64,000 nt of DNA from Sipunculus nudus (GCA_026874595.1 CM049316.1:29061339-29125338), one strand, 5' to 3'; counted from the first letter of the stretch, positions 34,201 through 45,927 are shown. Notes: a model not told the origin generated them from the sequence alone. Numbers and translations: made by a program.

Positions 34201-36575
34201 ATATACTACGGGACGCCCCCAGTGATCAGGTACTTCCATAGGCCCTGGTTTATCATATACTACGGGACGCCCTGAATAATCAGGTACTACCGAATGCCTT
34301 GGACAATCATATACTACTGGAGGCCCAGGATTATCAGATACTACCGGATACCCTGGATAATTAAATACTACCGGAGGCCCTGTAGGCCCTGGATAATCAT
34401 ATATTACCGGAGGCCCTGGATAATCATAAACTACCGGAGGCCCTGGATAACCACATACTACCACACGCACTGGATAATAAGATACTACCTGAGGCCCTGG
34501 ATAATCAGATACTACCTGAGGCCCTGGATAATCATATACTAGGGAGGCCCTGGATAATCCTGTACTACTGGACGCCCTTAATAATCAGATACTACCGGAT
34601 GCCCTGGATAATTAAATACTACCGGAGGTCCTTGATAATCAGGTACTACCGAATGCTCTGGATAATCATATACTACCAGAGGCCCAGGATTATCAGATAC
34701 TACCGGATACCCTTGATAATAAAATACTACCGGAGGCCCTGTATAATCAGGTACTACCGGAGGCCATGGAAAATCAATTACTACAGCACGTCTAGGGTTA
34801 TCGTATACGACCAGATGCCCTTTACAACCGTGTACTAAAGGTGGCCCTAGATAATCGTGTACAACTGCAGTCCCTCGATAATTATATACTACTGGTGGCC
34901 CTGGATAATCGTGAACTACCGGACTCCCTGGATAATCATATACTACCGGAGGCCCTGGAAAATCGTGTCTTACCGCACGTCTAGGGTTATCGTGTACTAC
35001 CAGATCCTTTGATGACCGTGTACTACAGGAGGCCCTGCATAATCAGGTATTACAGCTCACCCGGAATAACCATATAGTCCTGGAATCCTGGATAATCAGA
35101 TACTACCGCACGCCATGGATAATCATATACTACCGCAGGCCCTGAAAAATCATATAATACCGGAGACCCTGGATAACCATATACTACCACACGCCCTGGA
35201 TAATAATATACTACCGGAGGCCCTTGATAATCATATACTTCCGGAAGCACTGGATAATCAGATACTACCGGAGATCCTGGATCATCATTTACTACCTGAG
35301 GCCCTGAGTGAACAGATAATTATATACCACCTGACGCCCTGGATAATCAGGCACTCCCGGAGGCCATGGAACATTATGTACTACTGGAGGTCTGGATGAT
35401 CATATACTACCGCACGCCTTTGAAAATGAAATACTACCGGATGCCCTGGATAAACATAAACTACCGGAGGCCCTTGATAATCATATACTACCGCACGTCT
35501 TGGATTATCAGATAATACCTCACGCCCTGGATAATCATACAATACCTGAGGTTCTGGATAATCATAGACTACCGGAGGCCCTGGATAATCATACAATACC
35601 TGAGGTTCTGGATAATCAGATACTACCTGAGGCCCTGGATAATCATATACTACCGCAAGCCCTGGATAATCAGGTACTACCGGAGGCCCTCGATAATCAG
35701 ATACTATCTGAGGTCCTGGATAATCATATACTGCAGGAGGCCCTGGATAATCATATACTACCGGAAGCCCTGGATAATCATTTATTACCGCACGTCCTGG
35801 ATAATAAGAATCTACCGGAGATCCTTGATAATCATTTACTACCGGAGGCCCTGGATAATCATATAATACAGGAGGCCCTGGATAATCAGATACTACCTGA
35901 GGTTATGGGTAATCATATACTACCGGAGATCCTCGATAATCAGATACTATACCAGAGGCCCTGGATAATCATATACTACCGGAGGCCATGGATAATCAGA
36001 CACTACCTGAGGTTGTGTACAGTCAGATACTACCGGAGGCCCTGGATAATCAGATTCTACCGGTGGCCCTGGATAATCATATAATACCGGAGGCCCTGGA
36101 TAATCAGGTACTACCGGAGGCCCTCGATAATCAGATACTACCTCAGGTCCTGGATAATCATATAATACCGGAGGCCCTGGATAATCATATAATACCGGAG
36201 GCCCTGGATAATTATATACTACCGGAGGCCCTGGATAATAATATACTTCCGGAGGCCCTGGATAATCATAAAAAACCGGAGGCCCTTGTTAATCAGATAC
36301 TACCTGAGGTCCTGGATAATCATATACTACCGGAGGCCTTGGATAATCATGTACTACCCTACGTCCGGGATAATCGTGTACTACCAGATGCCCTTGATAA
36401 CGGTGTACAATAGGAGGCCCTGGATAATTAGGCACTACAGTTTATCTGGAATAATCAGGTACTACCAGACGCCCAGGATAGTTGTGTACTGCAGGATGGA
36501 CTGAACAATCGTGTACTACCGGACACCTGGGATAATCGTTCACTACTGGACACCCGGGATTATCGCGTACTACAG
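31299..36575 (+). repeat. 27-bp minisatellite, main array (about 195 units)
   Basis: Almost uninterrupted units of consensus CTACCGGAGGCCCTGGATAA plus TCATATA, with many variants and a few odd-length units. Two plus-strand frames and one minus-strand frame of the consensus contain no stop. They read LPEALDNHI, YRRPWIIIY and YDYPGPPVV per unit, which produces many frames of 60 to 194 codons. No single frame spans the array and none has a signal peptide or flanking exon. An exact 81-base (three-unit) duplication lies at 32446-32607, and recurrent multi-unit variant blocks show higher-order structure. Most likely non-coding. Confidence 0.95.
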
Positions 36576-37652
36576 TAAACGAAATGGGCATAGCAGATGT
36601 ACATACAGAATTAAGGCGGCATCGTTAAAATGGGTGTGGTTACTCACTTCGTCGGCTTCACTCCATAGACCCTCTTAGAGTTTGCGGTGTAATAAAAGTC
36701 ACAAGTAATTTAATTTGAGGAGTACTGCCTTTCTTTATTTATGTCAACTTGTGAATTTTTATGTACATGTATTACTTGTATATACATTCAATTCATTGAT
36801 CAAATGATCAAATAAAAAAAAATGATTTGGATATATAAGTGTATACTTGTACTTTTAGATTACATAACGAACTACCTTTACTTTTTATTTGTGAATATCT
36901 CATTTTAAAGAAGTATAATTTGTGTCAAGATTGATTTTCCTGTTAGCTTATCATTCGGTTAAAATTTAGAATCACTCTCTCCAGATTCGCAGGATCAAGT
37001 ACCAGAAGCGATAATTATTACTACCAGTGTTCATAAAACTGATGTGGCCTACTGGTTCTGTTATAGTGAAGGTGTCTGTTCGTCCCCTCCCCCTTACAAA
37101 TTGTGTTTTCTTTGTCTGGAGCATACGTCACTATGGTTTCTTCCACAGGGGCGGATACAGGAATTTAGAACGGGGGGGGGGGGGCGTAGAAATTTTTTGA
37201 AAATTAAGGTTTTTAAATGTGCAGTCTGGGGTAGCTTACATGCATTATAAAGCAAGACATGCATTGTAACTGGAAGGGTGACGGTGTACTATGAGTTTTT
37301 TTCCCCCATATTTTTTTTTGCTTAGGTCAAAAAACGTGGGAAGGGGGTCCCCCCCCCAAAAAAAAAAATCCGCCTCTGTTCCACCACCACCACCTCTACC
37401 AGGTGTACAAGACTTGGACATAGACCTGACAATGATAAATTGAACTGGTTATTTCTCATTATTTATTTCCCAAATAATGTTCTTCACACATTTTATATCA
37501 GTTCGGGTCCCGCCTCCGCTGTGGGCATATATTTATTACTAATGTTCAAAGGACTATGCAAGTAAGGTCCATTTGCCTGAACGCTCTCCTTGGTTATCCA
37601 ATTCTAATTTTATATATCAGTTTTACGGGTTTTCGTGGATTTTTCTCTCTTT
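36576..37652. other. Array-to-GPCR spacer
   Basis: AT-rich. Contains a GGCGGATACAGG plus G-run repeat (37151-37184) and a C-run/A-run pair near 37350. The GPCR 3' UTR would begin at 37652 and run leftward. Confidence 0.35.
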
Positions 37653-38944
37653 TTATCCTCGACGAAAAATAACCAAAAGACTGGTGCGAAAAGCAGAGCT
37701 GGACAAAGTTAGGATGAAAAAATTGGTCGCTGAGTTAAAATTGCCTAGAGCAGACAGGATGTCGATCATCAACAGGTACAGGAATCGCTCACTCCACTGC
37801 GAAGAAAAGCTTTGATTTAACTGTCCAATGAACAAAACCACCAGCGATGGGGTATTTGTCACCAAGAACATCAGAGATATCAGTAAAAGTGACACCGTGA
37901 TCTGATGATCGTGCCCTCTAGCGGCTGACGTCATTTTGGCGCGTTTACGCTGCATTAAGATCAGCTTGGTGAGTATTCCTACGTTTAGGAAGAATACAAG
38001 ACATACCGGTATCACTCCGGAAGTGACATAACCAAATGTAGTATAACCTTGGAAAAACGCACGTTGGTCTTTGCCGATTTGGGATTCTACCAGCATCACC
38101 CTGAATTTTCCGGTTACTGGGTCAACGACTTCACGTCCCTCATATCTTAAACAAGGGACGAGAAACGAAACGGGTGTGACGATGGCGACAACAGTGATTA
38201 CGATAGCAGACCTTCGTGTTAAAAAAGCTTCCTTGACGTAAAACGGAAAGCAAACCGCCAGGAATCTCTCAGCGCTCAATAATAATGTGAATCCTGAAGA
38301 GATACGGTTCAGAGCTCCATGAAGGAACATCCAGTGATAGGGATACGCGTACACGTTGAAATCTCGGACAGATTCGTATCCTAAATCTTCCAGCACTACA
38401 CCGATGGTCAAGTAAACACCTAGGAGGTTGTATGCTGCATCCGACACGGCCAGGGCTGTCAGGTAAGAAGTGCTGCTGCCTGATGACCTCATAACTTGCA
38501 GGACACGCACTGTGATGCAGTTGCATGCAAAACCAACAACGACAAAGATCGGTGTGAACCCCCACATGATAATCTTCCTCGCCAGGATATAACTTTCCTT
38601 GTCTATTATTCCTGTGACGTCATTCTCGTCCTGTCCAGGAGCAGCTGTTGACATCTCCCCTGATGTGGGCGTCTGATCCACAAGACTTGCATTGCTGATG
38701 GCAGTATTGCTGATTGAGCGCTCAGTAACGATGACTCCAGACGCCTCAGTAATGTTTTTTGTCACACTTCTATTATCATAAACTGTGAATTCACTATTCA
38801 TGACTGTGTCGACAGTACTTCTGACTGTGTCCTCAGCATCGTAGGCGGTGCCCGCAGTGTGGTTGATTCTTCCTGCATCATTGCTGATAGTGGCTGTATC
38901 ATCCGACACTTTCCGTGATGTCCTCAGTGTGAACATACCCTCAT
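37653..38944 (-). CDS. Neuropeptide-type class A GPCR, seven-helix exon
   Basis: One long minus-strand exon encodes the whole seven-helix receptor. Acceptor tttttttag ends at 38945; the exon starts AT, completing a Gly-phase split codon to Asp, then Glu-Gly before Met at 38936. Numbering from that Met: Ser/Thr-rich N-terminus with sequons at N25, N55, N61 and N82; TM1 about 122-146 (GFACN); TM2 with LAVSD165; ERF (223-225) in place of DRY; TM6 around 348-370 without CWxP; TM7 NSATNFFIL in place of NPxxY. The YPYHW...LN...ERFLAVCFPF pattern resembles invertebrate FMRFamide-receptor-like GPCRs that signal at the plasma membrane. Ligand unknown. The stop is 30 bases after the last helix, giving a very short cytoplasmic tail. 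Together with exon 1 the protein is about 468 residues. Confidence 0.85.
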
Positions 38945-39214
38945 CTAAAAAAATGACATGCGTGTTCTACAGCTGTGTATTTGGTCGGCCGTGGTTATCA
39001 TATACAAAATATTTTTTCTGTAGAAAAAAAAACAAAACCCCACTTTTATCGGGGGATAAGTTATTTAAGGACTATAGCATACCTTTTGTATGGATATTTC
39101 AATTATCGATTTATTGTAAAAAAAAAAATAAGACTGTCTAAACAACTAAACGTCGTCGTTTTGATAATTCACAAAATAGCTGGAAAGGCTGATTTCAGTG
39201 GAGTCCATTTATAT

Positions 39215-39335
<121 letters not shown>

Positions 39336-39345
39336 CTTTTAGCGG

Positions 39346-39655
39346 CATTATGAGACATTTCAGATATATTAGAGGTTGGATGGTTATATTACAAATATAT
39401 CAACTTAATCACATTTCAAATATGTTACCAGGTATTGTGAAAATAAGGTATAATATTTCCAGTATACGTTAATTCTAAACCAGATTAAGATATAATAATT
39501 CATGGTACCAAAGTCTATAATTTTAATTTTGATTATGTTTAATTTGCAATTTATAAATATTATTCTCTGAATAGCAGGGGATATGATTACATTGACAATC
39601 CCCCTTGCCAAAAAGGTGGGGGGATATATTCCCGCCCCCCTATATTAACGCCCCC
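39346..39655 (+). repeat. Dispersed repeat copy 1 of 3
   Basis: Shares ACATTTCA, ACCAAAGTCTATAATT, AATATTATTCTCTGAATAGC and a terminal C/G-run section ending TTAACGCCCCC with 60176-60473 and 61680-61968, all in one orientation. Confidence 0.7.
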
Positions 39656-41218
39656 GGCAGATTTGGAGAGCAAGGCCGCTCCGATGGAGCTTAACAAAAT
39701 GAAAGAGTCGATTATAGTAAAATGAGATAATTTGTGATAAGACGTTTGAATATGTAACAGTAGGCCTATACTTTTCGTTAATCATCCGAAGAATAATTCT
39801 TTTAGAACAAACCGGATGTCGTCTACTCACATCAAATATTTCAGACAGATTTCTTTAGTAATTCAACTGATGCTTTGTTTTCACTCTCCCTTTTATAATA
39901 TATCCCAACCTTCCCTCGAATACAGCGTTGAAATCTGTTTTAATTGGGGTTGGCTGTACCTCGACTTTCGTACTACAATGTACTGCGATATACGGCAGCG
40001 TACCGCGATATGTATTGAGATATTTTTATTAAATTGTATCAGTTCATTGAAAACAAAAGGTTATTGGGACCATACAGGTCCTCAGTTAGGGCCCTCCGAT
40101 GCCGCATGAATAGCAAATTTGATTTTGCACGTAATAACTTGTACGGTGAAAGTGCGTGAAAATTATTCCAAGATCGCTGTCTTGCATCTATATTGGATTT
40201 TCGTTGAGTCTGAAATTCGTTAGCACACCCTCCCACGAGGGTCAGTCTAAAATGAAATGCCACGGCAATTGCCGGTAAGGTTCTGAAAAATGAACGTTAA
40301 AGCAAGTCCAAAATCGAATACTGGAGGCCATATTTGATTTCCAATGAATACCGATAACATCGGAAATATCGCATAGTTCTAGCAGGGATTGTAATTTTTG
40401 CATTAAGATTTTCGCCTTTCCAACGATAAGCATTGATACAGGTTTGCCTTTCTGCAGAAAATTAAAGAATTTTATATCCGCTAAAGATGCATCCTACCAT
40501 CATATCAAACTTTTAGTCACACGCTCAGTTTCAACCTTCTTACAGGCTAAATTTCGGTTTTACATTTTTTTACGGAACGTTTATCCCGCGTTGTTTAAGT
40601 CCGTATGGCGACAACCGACACTATTATGTTATAGTAGTATTTTTTTTATCAATAATCCGGAGTAACAACAGTTTGTCCAATAACGTATTTCCATACAAAA
40701 TAAGGATGGGGCTAGGGTTTAGACTTAACCCCGGCTCTATTATGGCTCGGCTGCAAAAGCGGACCCATAATGCGCGGGGTACCAGTTCAGCTAGGGATTT
40801 CTAAGTTATACTCGCCTCATCTTCAAGTGTTCTCTATGGAGCCCCTAAAGTGACATGCGTGTTAATTTTTTTTCTGGGTAAATACCGCGTTCCCTCGCGA
40901 TGGTATCGCGTTCCCTCGCGATCTTTTCGCTCGGTTAGGGAAGTTCAGATTATCTAGGTTACTCAAATGCACGTAAATATTTCTTTGTGTGTGTGTGTCA
41001 TGTTTCCTACTACTTATCAGCTTATAATGTGGAAAAACCATAGGTGTTCACCTTTCCAACGGATTGGTACCAAATTTATTATGCACGTGTTTGCCTGTCT
41101 TGGCAGGCGTAAGACTCTATTACGATCCCTGTCTAGTTTTAATATAATTGACATTTATTCAATCCTTGAGATATAAATTACCAGCAAAAATAGATCAATA
41201 TCTCCTTGTATGTCTTAC
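39656..41218. other. Remainder of the GPCR intron
   Basis: The intron spans 38945-41218. This part contains a doubled CGTTCCCTCGCGAT motif (40890-40922) and no supported exon. Confidence 0.4.
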
Positions 41219-41333
41219 CTTGTAGCCCAGGACGTGTCGCCGGCATACCGTGGTCTACCACAGTTTCTGGCGTTGCAGTATCGACGGCCGAGTACAACAT
41301 TAGATAGGCCAACAGACGCACTCTGAACGTCAT
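41219..41333 (-). CDS. GPCR first coding exon with signal peptide
   Basis: The ATG at 41333 opens 38 codons plus one base and ends at CAAG|GTAAGA, a strong donor (41218-41213). The peptide MTFRVRLLAYLMLYSAVDTA has a basic start, a hydrophobic core and small residues, fitting a cleavable signal peptide. The single leftover base pairs with the two-base start of the exon at 38944 and keeps frame. That is why I join the two, since the long receptor N-terminus otherwise lacks a signal peptide. An in-frame upstream ATG at 41414 would add 27 hydrophobic residues; the T-rich sequence before 41340 looks more like untranslated or intronic DNA. Intron 1 is 2.3 kb. Confidence 0.65.
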
Positions 41334-41639
41334 GGTTCTTTCCAGCAGAGGGGAGAAAAAAAAAACATAAATAAAAGGTATGGTTAATAAAAGTAATATG
41401 CATATTTCCCTCATAACAAGGATCTACATTATATACATGTAGACAAAGCAGACCTCAAAGCACATTTGGCAAAAGAAATGGATTATATCGTGCTACCGCA
41501 CTGGGACACAACCCCCTTCCCAACCATCCACTAGTCGTAAAATTCATGGCATTTGTCATCTTAAAAATAAGGATAGTGAATAATAAATTTTATACGAATA
41601 AAAATAATTTCTTTTTATTCACCTAATCGCCTCTGTTCC
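41334..41639. other. No feature recognised
   Basis: Region just upstream of the GPCR start codon; no TATA box stands out. Confidence 0.3.
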
Positions 41640-41830
41640 CATTTATTCCTGCTTAAGTTAATGTACATTTGTGAATATCCCTCGAAGTCCTTCCTGGACC
41701 CGGTTCATGAGGCAGATCCACATCAAACTATTTTCGGTTCTTTCTTGACAATTCGCAAAATGTCCTAAAAAAATTTAACGATATTCCGTTTAGTTTTGCC
41801 TGAGTTATTATGTGAATAAACACACATGCA
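41640..41830 (+). repeat. Dispersed repeat copy (family at 44655 and 47860)
   Basis: Shares TAATGTACATTTGTGAATAT-like, GTCCTTCCTG- and TTATGTGAATAAACACAC-type sequence with 44655-44840 and 47860-48060. Confidence 0.6.
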
Positions 41831-41879
41831 CACACAAGAATGGGAAAGAAGACATTTCCTCCTGGTGGAAACAATGAAC

Positions 41880-42770
41880 ATAAAAAACAAAGGACGCAAG
41901 AAATGTCTATTGCGTGTTGGTGCCGGTGTTGATGTCTGCTGGAAGATGTTGGCACTGATACCTGCTGCTTCAGGGCGTTGGTGCCTTTCAGGAAATGTTT
42001 GTATTGATGTTTGTTGTGTCTGGGTGTTGGTGTCTTTCAGGAAATGTTTGTATTGATGTTTATTGCGTCTTGGTGTTGGTGTCTGCCAGGAGATGTTTGA
42101 GTTGATGTTTGCTTGTCCAAATACCAGTGTCAATGTCAGTGGACAGATGTTGGTGCTGATGTTTGAAAACGACCCCGGTGTTAATGTCTACTATTTGATT
42201 TTGGTCTTGATGTCTGCTGTCCAGGTGGGTGACAATGTCTGCCAGAAGCTAATGTTTGTGTAAACCAGAAGATGTTGTTGCTGAAGTCTGCAGCGTCCGT
42301 GTGACAGTGTCGGAAAGAAGATTATGCTGTTGATGTCTGCTGCGTCCGGGTGACAGTGTCGGAAAGGAAATTGGGAGTTGATGTCTGCTGCACATGGAAG
42401 TTGATGTTAGTGTCTGCTAGAAAATGTTTGTGCAGATGTTTGCAACAACCTGGTGTTGGTGTCTGCCAGAAAATTTTGGTCTTGATCTCTGCTACGCCCG
42501 GAGTCCGTGTTGGTGTCTGTGGAAGATGTTGGTGTTGATGTCCCCTGCGTCCCTGTTGGTGTCTGATGGAAGATGTTGGTGTTTGATGTCCCCTGCGGAG
42601 TGACAGTTACCGTCGGAAGATGATGGTGTTAATGTCCCCTGCGTTCGGGTGACAGTTTCGGTCGGAAGATGTTTGCGTTGATGTCCCCTGCGTCCGAGTG
42701 ACAGTGTTTTTCGGAAGATGTTGGTGTTGATGTTTTTGCATTTCGGTGTTATTGGTCTGTGTTACCTGAC
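41880..42770. repeat. Decayed tandem array, about 60-bp units
   Basis: Units contain GATGTTGGTGTTGATGTC, CCTGCGTCCGGGTGACAGTG and TCGGAAGATG in varying order. The minus-strand reading is Thr/Asn/Gln-rich (NTNIFHQTPTGTQGTSTPTS), but the frame breaks repeatedly, so coding is doubtful. Confidence 0.85.
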
Positions 42771-43151
42771 ATCCTGGCATACCCGAATCTGACCATCATT
42801 TCCAAGCTGCTTTCTCCTGAGATTGGCCTTCCAGTGGATACGTTTGGAGTACGAACGACATTAGTCCAATTAATTTCAGGCTATCTTGACCATATTCGGT
42901 CCGTATTTTTTAAACGTCGTTTTGCAATTTGATTAAATATTCGAAATTGAATTATTTAAAATTAGCTTTGTTGATTGTACCACATGGAGAGTGCCTATAC
43001 TGTTTTTTTTTATGTATGACAGGAATCTTGCGTGATTAAATATTAAGATCATATTACTAAGTTTTCGTGTAATCATTTGTTTACTGTTGGTCTTCGTTAT
43101 GTAAAAAAATAAATTAATAAAATTTCAATTAACGTAAAATCACTTTACGAT
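42771..43151. other. No feature recognised
   Basis: AT-rich sequence between the tandem array and the candidate membrane-protein exon. Confidence 0.3.
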
Positions 43152-43193
43152 TTAACGAACAATAATTTTCATATGGTTCCTTATGCTCCTCAC

Positions 43194-43379
43194 GCAGCGG
43201 TTATACTCGGCATTCGTCGCAGACACCGTTTCGTGTAACCGCTGCTTGGTATGACAAAGTTCTCTTGGCAGGAACACCAGGGTGAGCATAGAGCAAAGAA
43301 TTGTTATCAGACCACTGACTGATAGCATGGTATAACATTGTGCATCCAGCCCAAACTTTAAACACGGGATCCCCGCCAT
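43194..43379 (-). CDS. Possible first exon of a single-pass membrane protein, unknown
   Basis: The ATG at 43379 sits in a favourable context (gtcATGGCG). It encodes 62 codons ending at RC, followed by a GTGAGG splice donor (43193-43188). Residues about 16-37 (CYTMLSVSGLITILCSMLTL...) form one hydrophobic segment followed by charged residues, as in type II membrane proteins. Read through, the frame stops at 43152 after 75 codons. No downstream exon could be assigned, and I do not recognise the protein. Chance cannot be excluded. Confidence 0.35.
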
Positions 43380-43384
43380 GACAT

Positions 43385-43915
43385 GAAGTTATGTTAAAAT
43401 TCAACAGAGGAGAGCTCACTTCCTAGAACACGTTATCATTTTTTTGTACGCCATGACACAGGGAGTATCAACACACATAAAAAGGGTAGCTTACTTCCTA
43501 GATCACGGGATCTAAAATAATTTGTACGCCATTACACAGGTAGTATCAACACACATCTGAGGGAGCGTACTTCTTAGAACAAAGGCTTTGAATTTATTGT
43601 ACGTCATGACACAGGTGGTATCATCACACATCTGCATGAGGAGGGCTATTCCTCGCACAAGGGTCCTAAATGTATTGTACACCACGACAAAGGTTTTGTC
43701 TGAATACAGCTAAGGAGAGCCTACTTCCATGAACACGTTATCTAAATTCTATGTTCGCCATGACACAGGTAGTATCATCACACAATCTGCGTGAGGAGAG
43801 CGTAATTCCTAGAACACGTTATCCATTTTTTGGTACAAAAAACAGATAGTATCAACACACAACTGAGAAATGCATACCTCCTTGAACACGGGTTCTCAGA
43901 GTGGCGGTGCCAGAC
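43385..43915. repeat. Decayed tandem array, about 85-90-bp period
   Basis: Six or so units share CTTCCTAGAACACGTTATC, TTGTACGCCATGACACAGG and TAGTATCAACACACA. Copies are clearly diverged. No coding content. Confidence 0.85.
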
Positions 43916-44157
43916 AATATTGAACACAGGTATTTGCAGTTCTACGATTTTCTTAAGATATGTGCCTGTGGGCCATTCAAAATTTACGCAAAGGAAGCGC
44001 CAATATCGCAACCTTTATCAAGTGTTTCACTATGAAGGTTCATTCCTAAGACTCCTCGGTATGGTGGCGCCCCTTACGTAACATTTGGTACTTGGCTGTT
44101 GTTCAGACAATGGTCTATCCATAAAACAGGGCAAGTAAACATGAAATTTTATTGAAT
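43916..44157. other. No feature recognised
   Basis: Short spacer between repeats. Confidence 0.3.
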
Positions 44158-44316
44158 TTTGTTACGAAGACAACTTGCTCAGGGGAAAACATTGGGCCGA
44201 TCCCGGATTTGAACCCATGTGGGTGGCGCACAAGTCCGGCGTACCAACCGCTTCACTAGAAAAGAAAGCTACACTAGCGAGACAGTTCGGTCCGCTTTTA
44301 TGTAACCCCGCAATAA
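44158..44316 (-). repeat. tRNA-derived SINE/MITE-like repeat, copy 1
   Basis: On the minus strand it has an A-box-like TAGTGAAGCGG and, about 33 bases on, a B-box GGTTCAAATCC. This is the internal RNA polymerase III promoter layout of tRNAs. The flanks beyond are not tRNA-like, and the ends resemble TTGTTACG / CGTAACAA of copy 3. It is a repeat rather than a functional tRNA because no acceptor stem closes. Confidence 0.65.
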
Positions 44317-45559
44317 TTTAAACTACACTTGACATTTTTTAAGACATTCAGGCAGTTTAGTTACCGCTCACTTTCCACACTGTCGGCCAGGGAAACATTT
44401 CAGAAATAGGGGCTCAGCACCCAACACAGGTATACAACGTGCCGGGAGTTACATATTTTAAACATATCTCTCGCATGCAGAAAAATATAGGGAAGACAGG
44501 AAATATGCATTCTCAGGAATGCAGGCCTTCGCCATGTGGGCGGTCCTTAATGTTGGGTATTCCGCAGGTGGTGTTTTCACTTACTGGTCCCATATTTCCA
44601 GATTCATTAGTACATAAGTTGCCAAACACGTATTTGCTTTCACCTATTCAACCCATATTCCCATGTTCAATCGTGCATACGTTAATGTATTTTTGTGAAT
44701 ATTCGTTAATGACGTCCCTGAATCCCGATTATGTTTATGCAACAAAAACTAATCCATTATTCATTGGCACATCCCCTAGATGCTTGAACAGTTAATGAGA
44801 TTCGGTTTGTGATTGCATGAGTATTTTTGTGAACAAACAGACACAAACTCACAAATGCACACATGGAGGTTCCTTTCTGCATGGCGAAAGCAAAAAGGGA
44901 CCAGACGCAGTGGCGGAAACATAACACGGAAATATGAGTGAAAGCAGCCAAAATTTAACATCCTCGGCCCACCGGCATCAATATTTAGTTCATGCATGGC
45001 ATCGGCCCTCGAGCAGGCATAAGAACATTGTTTTTTGCCATCCGCCATCTTTCGGTTGTCCTGAGCGGCCAGTCCGTCCCTGTCTATAGACGTTAGTTGA
45101 GGAGCTTCTATTCGGTATTAAGCATATGTTTTATTTTTCCTTCCCTTTGTTTCTCGTCGAAAAAGAAGGGGTGCGCGCCAACTGCGTTCCCTGTTAATCT
45201 CTTCTTTTGACAGTCGGAGCCCCCCCCCCCCCCCCATCTAGGCTATTTAGACATGGCATATATTCTGCACATATATTTTCTGTTAGAAAACATAACTTTT
45301 TGCCAGGGTTTGGGTTGTCGCTCTTCCACCAGAGGTCGTTTTACTCATAAAATGTCCCCTTCCGGTGAGCAATTTTTTGACGACCGGGAAATCAACTGTC
45401 AAACTTTTTTAAAAACAAAATTTGTTACATTTCAAGGAAGTGCATTTTGTTTACATTTCATATGCGCATGCTTGCAAAATATTGTTTATTCTCTGAAGTC
45501 CTTACCTCAAGAACACCCTAATTGTATATGTAATTTGTTGAAACAAGTAAAATTCCACG
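44317..45559. other. Repeat copy and unassigned sequence
   Basis: 44655-44840 is a copy of the family at 41640 and 47860. A minus-strand ATGGCGGATGGC context at 45048 opens a 90-codon frame without a recognised domain. A C-run lies near 45222. Nothing else can be supported. Confidence 0.4.
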
Positions 45560-45672
45560 TACTCGATCCGGGAGTCGAACCTTGGTCGGTGGCGCTCAAG
45601 TCCGGCGTCCCAACCGCTTCGCCAGAAAAGCAAGCTTCACTAGCAAGACAGTTCGGTCCGCTCTTAAGAGCG
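45560..45672 (-). repeat. tRNA-derived repeat, copy 2 (partial)
   Basis: Minus-strand B-box GGTTCGACTCC and GTCTTGCTAGTGAAGC-type A-box region as in copy 1; lacks the TTGTTACG end. Confidence 0.6.
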
Positions 45673-45765
45673 TTCTGCTATCAGAACAAGACTTATTTTC
45701 CCACAGGAGTCGCACTTATTCCCTGGGCCACAAAGTTTTATCGTCACGTCGGACATGCCCCCATT

Positions 45766-45923
45766 TTGTTACGAAAACAAATGGTTGAGGGGGAAAATCC
45801 CTGGGCCGATCCGGGAGTAGAACCCAGGTCGGTGGCGTACAAGTCCGGCGTACTACGTACCAACCGTTAGTAAATCAAGCTTCACTAGCGAGACAGTTCG
45901 GTCTGCTTTTATGTGCACCCCGT

Positions 45924-45927
<4 letters not shown>
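45766..45927 (-). repeat. tRNA-derived repeat, copy 3
   Basis: Complete copy bounded by TTGTTACG and CGTAACAA, with the same GTCCGGCGTAC and CACTAGCGAGACAGTTCGGT core. It runs straight into a (TA)n tract. Confidence 0.65.

Noticed and set aside
35500-36084. 194-codon frame repeating LPEALDNHI as a protein gene
   Set aside because: The frame exists only because the 27-bp unit keeps phase; other frames of the array are equally open and none has start context or exons.
31299-36575. CRISPR-like repeat array
   Set aside because: Units are contiguous with no unique spacers, and the surrounding genes are animal genes; it is a minisatellite.
37573-37815. Plus-strand 80-codon frame
   Set aside because: Antisense shadow over the end of the GPCR exon.
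41765-42133. 122-codon minus-strand frame, Thr/Gln-rich
   Set aside because: Falls in a decayed tandem array and a dispersed repeat; frame is lost in neighbouring units.
44158-44316. Functional tRNA gene
   Set aside because: A- and B-box motifs are present but no acceptor stem closes and the sequence recurs with non-tRNA flanks.
44439-44795. 118-codon plus-strand frame
   Set aside because: Overlaps a dispersed repeat with copies at 41640 and 47860 that do not keep the frame; no domain.
44776-45048. Minus-strand frame with ATGGCGGATGG start
   Set aside because: Good start context only; no domain, no splice donor and overlaps a repeat.
45253-45870. 205-codon plus-strand frame
   Set aside because: It runs antisense through two tRNA-like repeats and has no domain.
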